A DNA stretch of 64,000 nt from Leucobacter sp. UCMA 4100 (GTDB lineage: Bacteria > Actinomycetota > Actinomycetes > Actinomycetales > Microbacteriaceae), in the NCBI RefSeq assembly GCF_027853335.1, contig NZ_JAFEUS010000002.1:124001-188000 (forward strand). Direction: 5' to 3'. Numbering within the stretch: the first letter of the stretch is position 1; each line of letters starts with the position of its first letter. Positions 53,115 to 62,551 of the stretch are shown here, one piece after another. The notes under the pieces are model-generated. The model was given only the letters and a program-made list of their open reading frames with translations, did no database searches and had not been told where the DNA came from. The translations under genes were made by a program, and so were the position numbers.

Positions 53115-53141
53115 AAGTGTCATAGGACACTCCTGAGTGTA
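53115..53141. promoter_or_regulatory. Candidate MocR sites in MocR/LysE spacer
   Basis: AGTGTC-ATAG-GACACT (53116-53131) and ACACTC-CT-GAGTGT (53127-53140) overlap. The two AGTGT units in direct orientation (53116 and 53136) are 20 bp apart, and one lies inverted between them, as in sites of MocR/PdxR regulators. Confidence 0.55.
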
Positions 53142-53189
53142 TCGAAAACAGTGCCACAGTAAACGAATTCACAAGAAACCTGAGGTGCC

Positions 53190-53792
53190 ATGACCGTCGA
53201 AACCTTACTCGCGCTTGCCGTATACGCCTTCGTCACCTCGATCACGCCAGGACCCAATAACCTCATGCTGCTCTCATCGGGCATGACCCACGGCATCGCA
53301 CGCACCCTGCCCCACCTCGCGGGTATCACCATTGGTTTCGGCGTCATGGTGTGGGCCGTGGGCGTTGGGCTCGCTGGGGTATTCATCGCGTTCCCTCCCG
53401 CCTACTCCATCGTCAAAATCCTGGGCGCGGTCTACTTGGTGTGGCTCGCGGTCAAGATCGCCCGTTCGGGAGCTCCCGCTGAGGGCAGAGCCGGCGCAAA
53501 GCCCCTCTCGTTTCTCGGCGCCGCTGCGTTCCAGTGGGTAAACCCCAAAACCTGGGTCATGGCCGTCGGCGCGATCGCAAACTTCGCTCCGGGCGAGCCG
53601 AGCATCGCCCGCATTACGCTCATCGCACTCGTGTACGCGGCGGTCAACGCACCCTGCGTGAGTGTCTGGGCTATGTTCGGAGCGCTCTTGCGCAGGTGGT
53701 TCAGCTCGCCCCGAGCGCTTCGGGCGATCAACGTCGGAATGTCCATCCTGTTGTTGGTGTCGCTCGTGCCCATGCTGGGCGCCTCGATCTAG
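53190..53792 (+). CDS. LysE/RhtB family exporter
   Basis: A 200-residue amino acid exporter with about six helices. SITPGPNNLMLLSSGMTHG near 16-34 is the family signature, and FQWVNPKTWVMAVGA near 114-128 the second. It starts at ATG with GAGG before it. Divergence from a MocR regulator points to export of an amino acid or amine sensed with PLP. The compound might be linked to the neighbouring operon, but this is not shown. Confidence 0.88.
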   Translation: MTVETLLALAVYAFVTSITPGPNNLMLLSSGMTHGIARTLPHLAGITIGFGVMVWAVGVGLAGVFIAFPPAYSIVKILGAVYLVWLAVKIARSGAPAEGRAGAKPLSFLGAAAFQWVNPKTWVMAVGAIANFAPGEPSIARITLIALVYAAVNAPCVSVWAMFGALLRRWFSSPRALRAINVGMSILLLVSLVPMLGASI

Positions 53793-53820
53793 CAGTCTTG
53801 GGGGCTGTTAGCCTACTGAG

Positions 53821-56355
53821 GTGCATCTTTTTGACCTCGAACGCATCGGCTCAGGGCTTCCCGTAGCCCAGCACGAAGCTGCCCTCACCGCGGGGCTCGC
53901 GACCGCCTCGCTCGTGGTCACCGCACCGCCAGGAACCGGCAAAACCACCTTCGTTCCTCCGCTCACGGCAAACGCGGTTGCGGGGCGCGGTACGACCATC
54001 GTTACCCAGCCACGCCGAGTCGCGGTGCGTGCCGCCGCGCACCGCATCGCGTCGCTTGATCGCAGCGATGTCGGCGAGACCGTGGGCTTCACCGTACGGG
54101 GCGAGCGTCGCGTCGGGCCAGATACCCGCATCGAGGTCGTTACCCCCGGCGTGCTCCTGCGGCGCCTCATCAGTGACCCAGCACTCGATGGCGTCGCCGC
54201 CGTGGTGCTCGATGAGGTGCATGAGCGCTCACTCGACGGCGATCTCTTGCTGGGCCTGATCGCCGAGGTGCGACAGTTGCGTGACGATCTCACGGTCGTC
54301 GCAATGTCGGCCACGCTCGATGCCGGGCAGGTCGCCAAGGTCATCGAGGCCGAGGTTGTCGATATTCCCTCGGCGCTTCACCCCCTGACGGTCACGCACC
54401 GCCCACACTCAGGCCCGAGACTCGACCACCGTGGCGTCACGAACGACTACCTCGACCACCTCGCGCGCGTCGCCGTCGCAGAGCATCAAGCCCATGGCTC
54501 TGACGCCCTCGTGTTCGTTCCCGGAGCCCGCGAGGTTGAGGGCGTCGCGCGGCGCATCGAGGCCCTTCAGCACGAGAGTGACGTGCTCATGCTGCACGGT
54601 CAGCTCGGTGCACGGCACCAAGACCAGGCCGTTCGCGGCCGCGCACCAGGAGAGCGCCCTCGTATCGTCGTGAGCACAGCGCTCGCCGAGAGCTCGCTGA
54701 CGGTGCCAGGCATTCACCTCGTTGTCGACTCTGGTCTCTCTCGAGAGGTGCGGCGCGACGCGGGCCGCGACATGACGGGTCTTGTGACCGTGAGCGCCTC
54801 TCGTTCGAGCGCCGAGCAACGTGCGGGCCGTGCCGCCCGCCTCGGGCCCGGCCGCGCGGTACGGGCGTTCTCAGAGCAAGAATTCGCACACATGCCCGCC
54901 CACGCTCAACCCGAGATACTCTCGGCCGATCTCACCGACGCTGCGCTGCTGCTCGCAGCCTGGGGTTCGCCAGACCTTCCACTCATCACGGCCCCACCGA
55001 CCGCGGCGCTCGCCAGGGCCGAGCGTACGCTCCTGACACTCGGGCTCATCACCGAGACGGGCGATATCACCCCAGAGGGCTCCCGAATCGCCCTCCTTCC
55101 CGTTGGAGCGCGTGAGGCCCGGGCCCTGCTCGCGGGGGCCGGTCTCACCGGGTCGCCGCAGCGCGCCGCAGAGGTCATCGCAGCGATCGCGGGTGGGCAC
55201 CGAGAGGCGAGCACCGACGCGGGCAAGCTGCTGCGCGACCTCCGCTCTGGCGCACACCCGGGCGCCCGAAGCTGGAAACGCGAGGTGCGCAGGCTCGAAG
55301 CCATCGCACGTGAACACCCTGCGCCCGCCCCCGGCGGCGCCAGCCCAGACGCCGATACTGAGGTCGCGGCAATCATCGCCCTCGCGCGGCCCGAGTGGGT
55401 CGCGCGGCGCACAGCACCCCACTCCCGCAGCTACCTTTTCGCGAGCGGATCGCGCGCCGCGCTTCCCGAGAACTCGCCGCTTCGCGAACACGAGTGGATC
55501 GCAGTGCACGAGGTCCAACGAGCCGAAGGCCGCGTGGCCGATGGCACCGGGGCCGTGATTCGCCTCGCGGCGCCACTCACCGAGCAACTCGCATTAACTC
55601 TCTCGGCCGCACTCCTCGCCGAGCAGCGCAAGGCGACAATCGATGATGGGCGAGTACGGGTGCGGGAGGAGCGGTTGCTCGGCGCGATCCGCCTCTCATC
55701 GCAACCGGTGAAGGCAACCGCCGCCGACACGGCTGGCGCTCTCCTCTCGCACGTGACCGAAAACGGGCTGCAGGTGCTCGACTGGAGCGAAGACGCGAAG
55801 GCACTTCGCGGCAGGCTCGCGATTCTGCACCGCGAGCTCGGCAGCCCCTGGCCCGCAGTCGACGAGGCCTCGCTCTTACACTCGGCGACCGAGTGGCTCA
55901 TGCCCGACCTCGAGGCTCTGACCCCCGGCGCATCGCTCACCTCGATCGACATCGAAGCCGCGCTTCGCAGGCTCCTGCCATGGCCAGAAGCCGCACAGCT
56001 CGACGCGCTCGCTCCCGCCGCGCTCGCCGTTCCGTCTGGCTCGCGCGTGCGCATCGACTATCCGTTGGACGACGGGCCTCCGGTCGTCGCCGTCAAACTG
56101 CAAGAGCTCTTTGGCCTTGAGCGTTCACCCAGGCTCGTCGGCGGGCGGGTGGCGATTCTCTTTCACCTGCTCTCACCAGCGCGCAAGCCGCTCGCGGTGA
56201 CCGACGACCTCTCGTCGTTCTGGAACGGACCGTACCAGGACGTGCGCAAAGAGATGCGCGGGCGCTACCCGAAGCACCCCTGGCCCGAAGACCCGTGGAG
56301 CGCCGAGGCAACGAAACGTACCAAGCGAGCCGATGCTGCCAGGCGCGGTCATTAG
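53821..56355 (+). CDS. hrpB: ATP-dependent helicase HrpB
   Basis: DEAH-box helicase, 844 residues. Motif I is APPGTGKTTFVP near 36-47, motif II DEVH near 137-140, motif III SATLD, and motif VI QRAGRAARLGPG. The HrpB C-terminal domain (FWNGPYQDVRKEMRGRYPKHPWPEDP) completes the usual length. The start is GTG at 53821. HrpB's role is largely unknown in bacteria; it is involved in mRNA metabolism by analogy with HrpA. Confidence 0.94.
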   Translation: MHLFDLERIGSGLPVAQHEAALTAGLATASLVVTAPPGTGKTTFVPPLTANAVAGRGTTIVTQPRRVAVRAAAHRIASLDRSDVGETVGFTVRGERRVGPDTRIEVVTPGVLLRRLISDPALDGVAAVVLDEVHERSLDGDLLLGLIAEVRQLRDDLTVVAMSATLDAGQVAKVIEAEVVDIPSALHPLTVTHRPHSGPRLDHRGVTNDYLDHLARVAVAEHQAHGSDALVFVPGAREVEGVARRIEALQHESDVLMLHGQLGARHQDQAVRGRAPGERPRIVVSTALAESSLTVPGIHLVVDSGLSREVRRDAGRDMTGLVTVSASRSSAEQRAGRAARLGPGRAVRAFSEQEFAHMPAHAQPEILSADLTDAALLLAAWGSPDLPLITAPPTAALARAERTLLTLGLITETGDITPEGSRIALLPVGAREARALLAGAGLTGSPQRAAEVIAAIAGGHREASTDAGKLLRDLRSGAHPGARSWKREVRRLEAIAREHPAPAPGGASPDADTEVAAIIALARPEWVARRTAPHSRSYLFASGSRAALPENSPLREHEWIAVHEVQRAEGRVADGTGAVIRLAAPLTEQLALTLSAALLAEQRKATIDDGRVRVREERLLGAIRLSSQPVKATAADTAGALLSHVTENGLQVLDWSEDAKALRGRLAILHRELGSPWPAVDEASLLHSATEWLMPDLEALTPGASLTSIDIEAALRRLLPWPEAAQLDALAPAALAVPSGSRVRIDYPLDDGPPVVAVKLQELFGLERSPRLVGGRVAILFHLLSPARKPLAVTDDLSSFWNGPYQDVRKEMRGRYPKHPWPEDPWSAEATKRTKRADAARRGH

Positions 56356-56361
56356 ACGCGA

Positions 56362-56619
56362 CTAGTGGCTGCGCAAGAGGCGTATGAGCTCGGCCTTGCG
56401 CAAGTTCGAGTACCCGCTCAGCCCGAGCTGCTTCGCCCGGCTTCGCAGCTCGGGCACAGTGCGCTCTTCGTAGTCTTCGGCCTCGCCGCCCCGCTTGCCT
56501 ACGGCACCTCTGCCGTCACGCGCTGCAACGTTTGAGATACGAGCTGCCTTCTCTTTCGAAGCGCCCTCTTCGCGCAGGCGCTCGTAGAGCTCTTCATCTT
56601 TGAGCTGTGGTTCAGCCAT
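56362..56619 (-). CDS. Small SAP/Rho-N-like domain protein
   Basis: An 85-residue acidic-basic protein. The N-terminal part contains LKDEELYERLREEGASKEKAARISNVAARDG. The C-terminal half has a SAP/Rho N-terminal-like fold (TVPELRSRAKQLGLSGYSNLRKAELIRLLRSH). Such proteins occur in many actinobacteria with no known role; nucleic-acid binding is likely. The reading frame is open upstream to 56712, but the ATG at 56619 is the probable start, with GGGGGAG before it. Confidence 0.75.
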   Translation of the reverse strand: MAEPQLKDEELYERLREEGASKEKAARISNVAARDGRGAVGKRGGEAEDYEERTVPELRSRAKQLGLSGYSNLRKAELIRLLRSH

Positions 56620-56765
56620 GGGTGTCACGCTCCCCCGTCTCGTTCGGTTCAGGTTTCGTTCGTTTCGTGGTTCGTGTGCTTCCAGGGTAAGCGCCATTTC
56701 GCACCGCTTCAAGCCGTATTCAGCGCTTGCACAGGCCCTTCAAACGCGTATGCCAGACTGAGAAC

Positions 56766-58169
56766 ATGAGCAACTTCATCACCGCAGATCTCGCGATTAT
56801 TGGCACCGGTTCAGGCAACACCCTCATCACCCCGTTCTGGGATGACCGCACGGTAGTCATGGCCGAGAAGGGGGTGTTTGGTGGCACCTGCATCAACGTC
56901 GGCTGCATTCCGACCAAGATGTTCGTGCGGCCAGCGACGCTCGCGCGCACCCCAGAAGAGGCGTCAAGGCTCGGCGTTGAGGTGCAGGTCGGCAAGATCG
57001 ACTGGCCAGGCATGCGCGACCGCATTTTCGGGCGTATCGACGCCATCGCTGCTGGCGGACGCCACTATCGCGCCGAGGAGCTTGAAAACGTGACGCTCAT
57101 CGAGCAGGCCGTCACGCTCGACGGTACGAACGGTTTCGTCGCGCCCGACGGCACGCGAGTCGAAGCCAGGCAGATGGTTATCGCGGCTGGTTCACGGGCA
57201 GCGCTTCCTGACGTCGAGGGCATCGATCTCGACGGGGTGCACACCTCTGACACCATCATGCGACTCGAGGCGCTGCCAGAACGGCTCGTGGTCGTGGGCG
57301 GCGGCTATATCGCGTGCGAGTTTGCCGGCGTGTTCTCAGGGCTTGGCAGCGCTGTGACCCAGGTGATCCGCGGCCCAGAGCTGCTCAGCCAGCTTGACGA
57401 AAGCATTCGCGGGGCGTTCAACGAGCAGGCGCGCGAGCACTGGAACGTCGTGACTGAGCACCCCCTCGAACGCATCGAACGCGCAACCGACGGTACGCTC
57501 ATCGTGCACGCGGGCGGCGAACGTTTCGAAGCTGACGCCGTGCTCATGGCGACCGGACGCACCCCAAACACCGACCTCATTGGTGCCCGTGAAGCAAAAC
57601 TCGATATGCACGACGACGGCCGACTCATCGTCGATGAGTATCAGCGCGTCGTACGCGGTGGCACCCCCGTCGAGGGCGTGTACGCGATCGGCGACATCTG
57701 CTCACCGCACCAGCTCAAGCACGTGGCAAACTACGAGGCCCGCATCGTCATGCACAATCTTGAGAACCCCACTGAACTGCAAGCCAACGAGCAGCTGCCA
57801 GTACCCGCCGCGATCTTCAGCTACCCCGAGATCGCCATGGTCGGGCTCACCTCTCAGCAGGCCACCGAGCAATACGGTGCCGAAGCCGTGGTCACCCACA
57901 CACAGCGATACGGCGATACGGCCTACGGCTGGGCGATGGAAGACCAGAGCGGCCTCTTCACCGTCATCGCAGAACGCAAAAGCGGCCTCATTCTCGGCGC
58001 CCACGCGATGGGATATCAGGCGTCAAACCTCATTCAGCCGGTGATCTCGGCAATGAGCTTCGGCATCCCGGCCCACCGCTTCACCCGTGGCCAGTACTGG
58101 ATTCACCCAGCGCTCATGGAGGTCACCGAGAACGCAATGCTCGGTGTTCAGCCTGAAAGCACTTCGTAG
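56766..58169 (+). CDS. mtr: Mycothione reductase
   Basis: FAD- and NADPH-dependent disulfide reductase that regenerates mycothiol from mycothione, 467 residues. GGTCINVGCIPTKM carries the redox CysxxxxCys pair; GTGSGN is the FAD loop; VVVGGGYIACEFAGVF binds NADPH; and HPALMEVTENAML supplies the His-Glu pair. These match mycothione rather than lipoyl dehydrogenases. The ATG at 56766 fits the family N-terminus (MSNFITADLAIIG) better than the longer frame. CAGACT lies six bases upstream, a weak leaderless signal. Confidence 0.92.
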   Translation: MSNFITADLAIIGTGSGNTLITPFWDDRTVVMAEKGVFGGTCINVGCIPTKMFVRPATLARTPEEASRLGVEVQVGKIDWPGMRDRIFGRIDAIAAGGRHYRAEELENVTLIEQAVTLDGTNGFVAPDGTRVEARQMVIAAGSRAALPDVEGIDLDGVHTSDTIMRLEALPERLVVVGGGYIACEFAGVFSGLGSAVTQVIRGPELLSQLDESIRGAFNEQAREHWNVVTEHPLERIERATDGTLIVHAGGERFEADAVLMATGRTPNTDLIGAREAKLDMHDDGRLIVDEYQRVVRGGTPVEGVYAIGDICSPHQLKHVANYEARIVMHNLENPTELQANEQLPVPAAIFSYPEIAMVGLTSQQATEQYGAEAVVTHTQRYGDTAYGWAMEDQSGLFTVIAERKSGLILGAHAMGYQASNLIQPVISAMSFGIPAHRFTRGQYWIHPALMEVTENAMLGVQPESTS

Positions 58170-58184
58170 AGCACCGAAGCCTTC

Positions 58185-58212
58185 CCCGCATCACCCAAAT
58201 GGTTGATGCGGG
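58185..58212 (+). terminator. Possible terminator of mtr
   Basis: CCCGCATCA and TGATGCGGG, ten-base loop, 16 nt after mtr. The T-tract is poor. Confidence 0.45.
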
Positions 58213-58337
58213 TTCCGGGCACACGGGCGATGCCAAAAGCCCATGACCCTGGTGAACTTGAGAGTGTCGCGCGAGCACTGCCCCGCGCCCCTCCTGGCCA
58301 AACCTGCGCCAGAGGCTCACTCGCCAGAAAGGTCACC

Positions 58338-58781
58338 ATGATTTCGCTCGTTCGCACCGCACTCATCTACATGATTGTCGGGGTTGGCTCGGGACTCTTT
58401 TACCGGGAGTTCACGAAGCTCAACGACTTCGCCGAGGGCGAGGCCACCCAGCTCGGGCTCGTACACACGCACCTGCTCACGCTCGGGTTTCTCATGTTTC
58501 TCATCGTGCTCGTACTCGAAAAAACCTTCACGCTCTCGCAAAGCCCGAAGCTCTTTACCGCGTTTCAGTGGCTCTACAACGCGGGCCTCGTGCTTACCGC
58601 TGGCATGCTCACCTGGCACGGGAGCCTCACGGTTCTTGGCGAGCAGTCGAACAGCATGATCGCAGGTCTCGCGGGGCTCGGGCACATGCTCCTCACGGCG
58701 GGCATGATCGTCTTCTTTGTCGCCCTCATGAAAGCGGTTCGAGTTGCCCAGAACGAGCGTGCAGCTGAGCTGCAGAGGTAG
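58338..58781 (+). CDS. DUF2871 membrane protein
   Basis: A 147-residue protein with four helices. FYREFTKLNDF near 21-31 and LVHTHLLTLGFLMFLIVLVLEK (the HTH part near 42-44) are typical of DUF2871. Conserved His residues in helices suggest metal or heme contact, but no function is known. The start is ATG 58338, after AAAGG; the frame extends further upstream without support. From 58782 to 59008 no gene is seen. Confidence 0.82.
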   Translation: MISLVRTALIYMIVGVGSGLFYREFTKLNDFAEGEATQLGLVHTHLLTLGFLMFLIVLVLEKTFTLSQSPKLFTAFQWLYNAGLVLTAGMLTWHGSLTVLGEQSNSMIAGLAGLGHMLLTAGMIVFFVALMKAVRVAQNERAAELQR

Positions 58782-59008
58782 CGGGTTCTGGCGGGAGTAT
58801 CGCTCTGCTCAAACCGACCACGAAGGTTCGCAACACAGCGTCGCCGCTTTTCACCGATGAGCGCCCCATACTCAAGCTGCCCTCTGCATGACTCAGGTTC
58901 CCTATGCTCCGCTTCCCAGCTTGCCGGCGGTCACGTTTGAGCCGCGGCCTTGGAAACAAGCAACTTCAAGCGGAACCGGATGTGGTGCGCGCTACTCTAC
59001 TCAGCAAA

Positions 59009-59048
59009 GACGAACGCCGCCGGGTATTTCTACCCCGCGGCGTTCGTC
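59009..59048 (-). terminator. Terminator of the septum-formation-type gene
   Basis: An 18-bp stem with one mismatch (59009-59026 with 59031-59048) and a four-base TTTC loop, 17 nt after the stop; TTTG follows on the minus strand. Confidence 0.85.
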
Positions 59049-59065
59049 TATCTTGCGCAAGACGT

Positions 59066-59587
59066 TTAGCGCGCAACGCCCTTCAGCGAACCGGTTACGG
59101 TCTCTGTGGTCGTATCGTAGACCGAGCAGACTACTTCACGATCATTCATCTCTTTCCATGAGCCTTCTGAAGGCATAATCGCAAAGAAGTCGATGTCAGA
59201 AGTTTCGTAGGGAGCACCGATGAACTCTTCAAATTTCTCGAAGCACATCTGGTCTGCAGTTTCTGAAACCGCATCGGCGCCAGGCCACTCGCCATCGTCC
59301 ATCATCATGATTGCGACAACCTCGTTCTGGTGAGCGTCACCGCAAGGCACGGCGGGAACGTCAGAGATTTGCCCCGAAGACGAGGGGTCGTTGTAGCAGT
59401 CACCCACGTTCATGCTGAATGCAGACGCTTTGCCCTCGGTCACGACCTCATTCGTTTCAGCGTCACGTTCGGCAGCAGGGCCTCCGGTGATCTCTGAAAG
59501 CAGCGAGCAGCCGGTCAGCGCGAGCGCCGTAACCGCCACCGTCATACCGGCAAGCAGTGTGCGACGTACGGGTGAAACGTGGTTCAT
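59066..59587 (-). CDS. Septum-formation-domain lipoprotein
   Basis: A 173-residue lipoprotein from ATG 59587. MNHVSPVRRTLLAGM begins a signal peptide ending in the lipobox LTGC. The mature part has the septum_form pattern: VGDCYND, VPAVPCGDAHQNEVVAI, WPGADAVSETADQMCFEKF and SEGSWKEMNDREVVCSV, with four conserved Cys. AGGAA lies five bases before the ATG; another ATG 27 nt upstream is possible. The domain name comes from mycobacterial Rv-type proteins; its activity is not known. Confidence 0.8.
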   Translation of the reverse strand: MNHVSPVRRTLLAGMTVAVTALALTGCSLLSEITGGPAAERDAETNEVVTEGKASAFSMNVGDCYNDPSSSGQISDVPAVPCGDAHQNEVVAIMMMDDGEWPGADAVSETADQMCFEKFEEFIGAPYETSDIDFFAIMPSEGSWKEMNDREVVCSVYDTTTETVTGSLKGVAR

Positions 59588-59752
59588 GTGGGTTCCTATT
59601 CTGTTTTCTGACATTGCCCTCGCATACTGTACACACTGGGCGTGACGCCCTCGTAGCGCGGCTGTGGCATCTGTACGAAATTCGAGAGAAAAATTCATAC
59701 ACAGACCATAGGGTACGGTCTCCCGTTACCAAATCGAGACCTTTTGCGCGGA

Positions 59753-60952
59753 TTAGTCGGTAATCGGCGCGATTCGCCTTGCGATGTTGTTTGCGCTCAA
59801 AACAACGACGAGCGCGAGTACCACCGAGATGAGGTATGCGATGCGCATCGAGCTCATGTCGGCGACCGGGCCGATGATCGCCGCGCCAAGCAAGAAGCCC
59901 ACGTAGGTGAACGAGTTTGCTCTCGCGACCGCCACCCCGCTTGTATCGAGCGAGCCCGCCGCAGCAAAGGCCAAGGGCGCGATCACACAGAGTCCGCCAC
60001 CGGCAAGCGCGAAGCCGATGAGAGCAACGGGCGCGGCCGGCGCGATGACGACGAGCACCATGCCGCCAAAGGCAACGAGCGCACACACCTGAATCACGCG
60101 CTTGACGCCAAACGAGCGAATGAGCCAGTCAGCGCTGAGCCTGCCGATAAGCATTGCCGCGCTATACCCGCCAAACGCGAGTGCAGCGACGCTCTCGGGC
60201 GAGTTCAGGGTGTCGTGCACGTATACCGACCCCCAGCTTGAGGCTGACGACTCAATGAAGTAGGCCGAGGTCAAGACGACACCGATACTGATAACCGGAA
60301 GCCAGGGCACCTTGACGGCGAGTGCGTTCTCGCCCGACTCAGTGCGACGTTCGGCAACGATTCTCGTGTTCACGAGCGATGAACCCGTCATCAGCAACAG
60401 TGGCAAGAGCACGAGCGCCTCGACGCCGAAGAACACCCAGAGCGGAAGGCCAGCAGCGGCCGCACCGGCAGCAGCGAGCGAGGCGACAATACCGGCTGCG
60501 CTATAGATCGCGTAAAAGCCGACCATGATACTGCGCCGATATTTCGTCTGGAGTGCGACGCCCTTCATGTTCATCGTTGCATCGACCGTGCCGAAAGCAA
60601 CGCCCATGAGCACCCAGGCAGGAATGAGCATCGCGAAAGAATCGGCGAATCCGATAATGACGAGGGCGGCAAACTCGGCGATGATGGCGATGCGCAACAC
60701 GATGTCACTGTGCAATCGCTGCACCACCGTCCCTGTGACGAGTGTGGCGACACCGGCGAGCAGCGGGAGCGCGAGCGTCAAAATCGCGAGCGTCGTGTCG
60801 CTGAGGTCGAAGCGCTCCTTAATACTCGGCAAGCGCGCAAAGAGCGAGCCGAAGCCAAGCCCCTGAGCAAAAAAGACGATAAAGAGGGCAACCCGTGCCT
60901 TACGCATTCCCTGCGTGATATGGGCCTGCATGGTCTCAGTGCCGTGTGTCAT
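59753..60952 (-). CDS. MFS transporter
   Basis: A 399-residue, twelve-helix major facilitator. FFAQGLGFGSLFARLPSIKERF near 28-49 resembles the YbjJ/fucose-permease-like group. It is ten bases behind the AMP-ligase gene and ends the MaoC-ligase-MFS operon, so it may move the acid activated by the ligase or its product. Confidence 0.85.
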   Translation of the reverse strand: MTHGTETMQAHITQGMRKARVALFIVFFAQGLGFGSLFARLPSIKERFDLSDTTLAILTLALPLLAGVATLVTGTVVQRLHSDIVLRIAIIAEFAALVIIGFADSFAMLIPAWVLMGVAFGTVDATMNMKGVALQTKYRRSIMVGFYAIYSAAGIVASLAAAGAAAAGLPLWVFFGVEALVLLPLLLMTGSSLVNTRIVAERRTESGENALAVKVPWLPVISIGVVLTSAYFIESSASSWGSVYVHDTLNSPESVAALAFGGYSAAMLIGRLSADWLIRSFGVKRVIQVCALVAFGGMVLVVIAPAAPVALIGFALAGGGLCVIAPLAFAAAGSLDTSGVAVARANSFTYVGFLLGAAIIGPVADMSSMRIAYLISVVLALVVVLSANNIARRIAPITD

Positions 60953-60961
60953 GTGCTTTCT

Positions 60962-62542
60962 CTACTCTCCATTGAGCGTTACTGCCTGAGATTCAGGCTG
61001 GGTTTCGCGCGCCATGCGCTTGAGCGCCTGCTTGTCGACTTTGCCGACCGGCAAGAGCGGCAGATCACGAACGATCGTGAACTGCTTGGGAACCTTATAG
61101 TTCGCGAGCTGCCCGCGGCAGTGCGTCTCGAGCGCATCGCGATCGATGCTGTGCCCAGGTTGCGCGGTCACGTAGGCCACCCCAACCTCGCCAAACTTCT
61201 CGTCGGCTCGTGCGATCACCGCGGCAAGCGCGACCCCCTGAAACGACTCGATGACCTGTTCGATCTCTCGAGGGTAAATGTTGTAGCCACCAGACTTGAA
61301 CATGTCTGATCGGCGACCGACGAGCACGAGGTTACCGTCGGCGCGCAGCACGCCAACGTCGCCCGTGCGAAACCAGCCGTCATCGGTGTACGAGGCTTTG
61401 GTGGCCTCCGGCTGCCCGAAGTACTCGAGAAAGAGCCCCTCGTGCTGTACCTGCACTTCGCCCTCCTCACCGTGCGCGACCGGCTCATCGCTCTCGTCGG
61501 CAAGTCTCACACGCATACCGCCGTCAAGCTGACCGACCGTGTGCGCGAGCTCCTCTTCATTCGCTCCCCTGCGAGTAATCGAAATCGAGGCGACGGTCTC
61601 GGTCATGCCATAGACACTCATGAGTTCGATGCCACGGTCTCGGTATTTGCGCATCGACTCGACAGGCATAGCCGCCCCACCCCATACAACGTGCTTGAGT
61701 TGCGAAAGGTCGCGGGTCTCAAAGTCAGGGAGCATGGCGATCATATGGAGCACCGTAGGCACGTTCATGAGATTGGTAATGCCAAGCGATTCGATGCTCG
61801 CGAGCATTTCTGCCGGATCAAAGCGTTCGAAGAGTGCAAGCATACCGCCCGCAACGAGCGTCGTACCCGTGAGGTCTGCGAGGCAAGCAACGTGGTTAAT
61901 CGGCAGGTTGCAGGGCACACGTGGGCGCAGCGTGCCAAAGAGCTCGGCCTCAACCCGAGAAGCATAGACAAGACCCTTGTGGCTGAGCACAGCCCCTTTC
62001 GGTGCGCCACTCGTTCCCGAGGTATACACGACGGTCGCGGGAGACATCGGTTTTGGTTCCACCTGAGTAAAGGGTACTGGCACGGGTAGCGTCGCGAGTA
62101 CGCCGGCCTCGTCCTGCCCGGTGAGCGAGAATACACGCTCGACGTTCAGTTGCGTGGCGACACGCCCAATGAGCTCACCGAGCCCCTCGCCATCGACACT
62201 CGGGAGCGAAAGGATCACCGATGGCTTCGAATCGCCCACGACGTGCACGAGTTCGCGCTCGGTGTAGCGCGGGTTCAGCCCAAGCCACACTGCGCCAAGC
62301 TTCATGGCAGCGAGCAACGAGATGAGATACTCGGTTCGCGGCGTCGAGAGCACCGCAATGCGTTGCCCCTCACGAAGGCCCGCAGCATAGAGCTGGCCAG
62401 CCATGGTCTCGACCCGGGAATGGAGCTGCGCATAGCTCAGCATCACGCCGTCGCACCACACGGCGTCAGCCTCTGGCTGTACCCTCGCGTAATGATCGAG
62501 GTACTCGGCGTAGCTCGTGAGTTCAGGCAAACTCAGTGTCAC
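60962..62542 (-). CDS. AMP-binding acyl-CoA/aryl-CoA ligase
   Basis: ANL-superfamily adenylating enzyme, 526 residues. Motifs are VVYTSGTSGAPKG (phosphate loop), YGMTET, WFRTGDVGVLRADGNLVLVGR with the hinge Asp/Arg, SGGYNIYPREIE and the catalytic Lys in LPVGKVDKQAL. It activates a carboxylic acid to an acyl-CoA via the adenylate; the substrate (fatty, aromatic or other) cannot be read off. It is nine bases behind the MaoC-type gene. Confidence 0.92.
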   Translation of the reverse strand: MTLSLPELTSYAEYLDHYARVQPEADAVWCDGVMLSYAQLHSRVETMAGQLYAAGLREGQRIAVLSTPRTEYLISLLAAMKLGAVWLGLNPRYTERELVHVVGDSKPSVILSLPSVDGEGLGELIGRVATQLNVERVFSLTGQDEAGVLATLPVPVPFTQVEPKPMSPATVVYTSGTSGAPKGAVLSHKGLVYASRVEAELFGTLRPRVPCNLPINHVACLADLTGTTLVAGGMLALFERFDPAEMLASIESLGITNLMNVPTVLHMIAMLPDFETRDLSQLKHVVWGGAAMPVESMRKYRDRGIELMSVYGMTETVASISITRRGANEEELAHTVGQLDGGMRVRLADESDEPVAHGEEGEVQVQHEGLFLEYFGQPEATKASYTDDGWFRTGDVGVLRADGNLVLVGRRSDMFKSGGYNIYPREIEQVIESFQGVALAAVIARADEKFGEVGVAYVTAQPGHSIDRDALETHCRGQLANYKVPKQFTIVRDLPLLPVGKVDKQALKRMARETQPESQAVTLNGE

Positions 62543-62551
62543 AACACTCGC

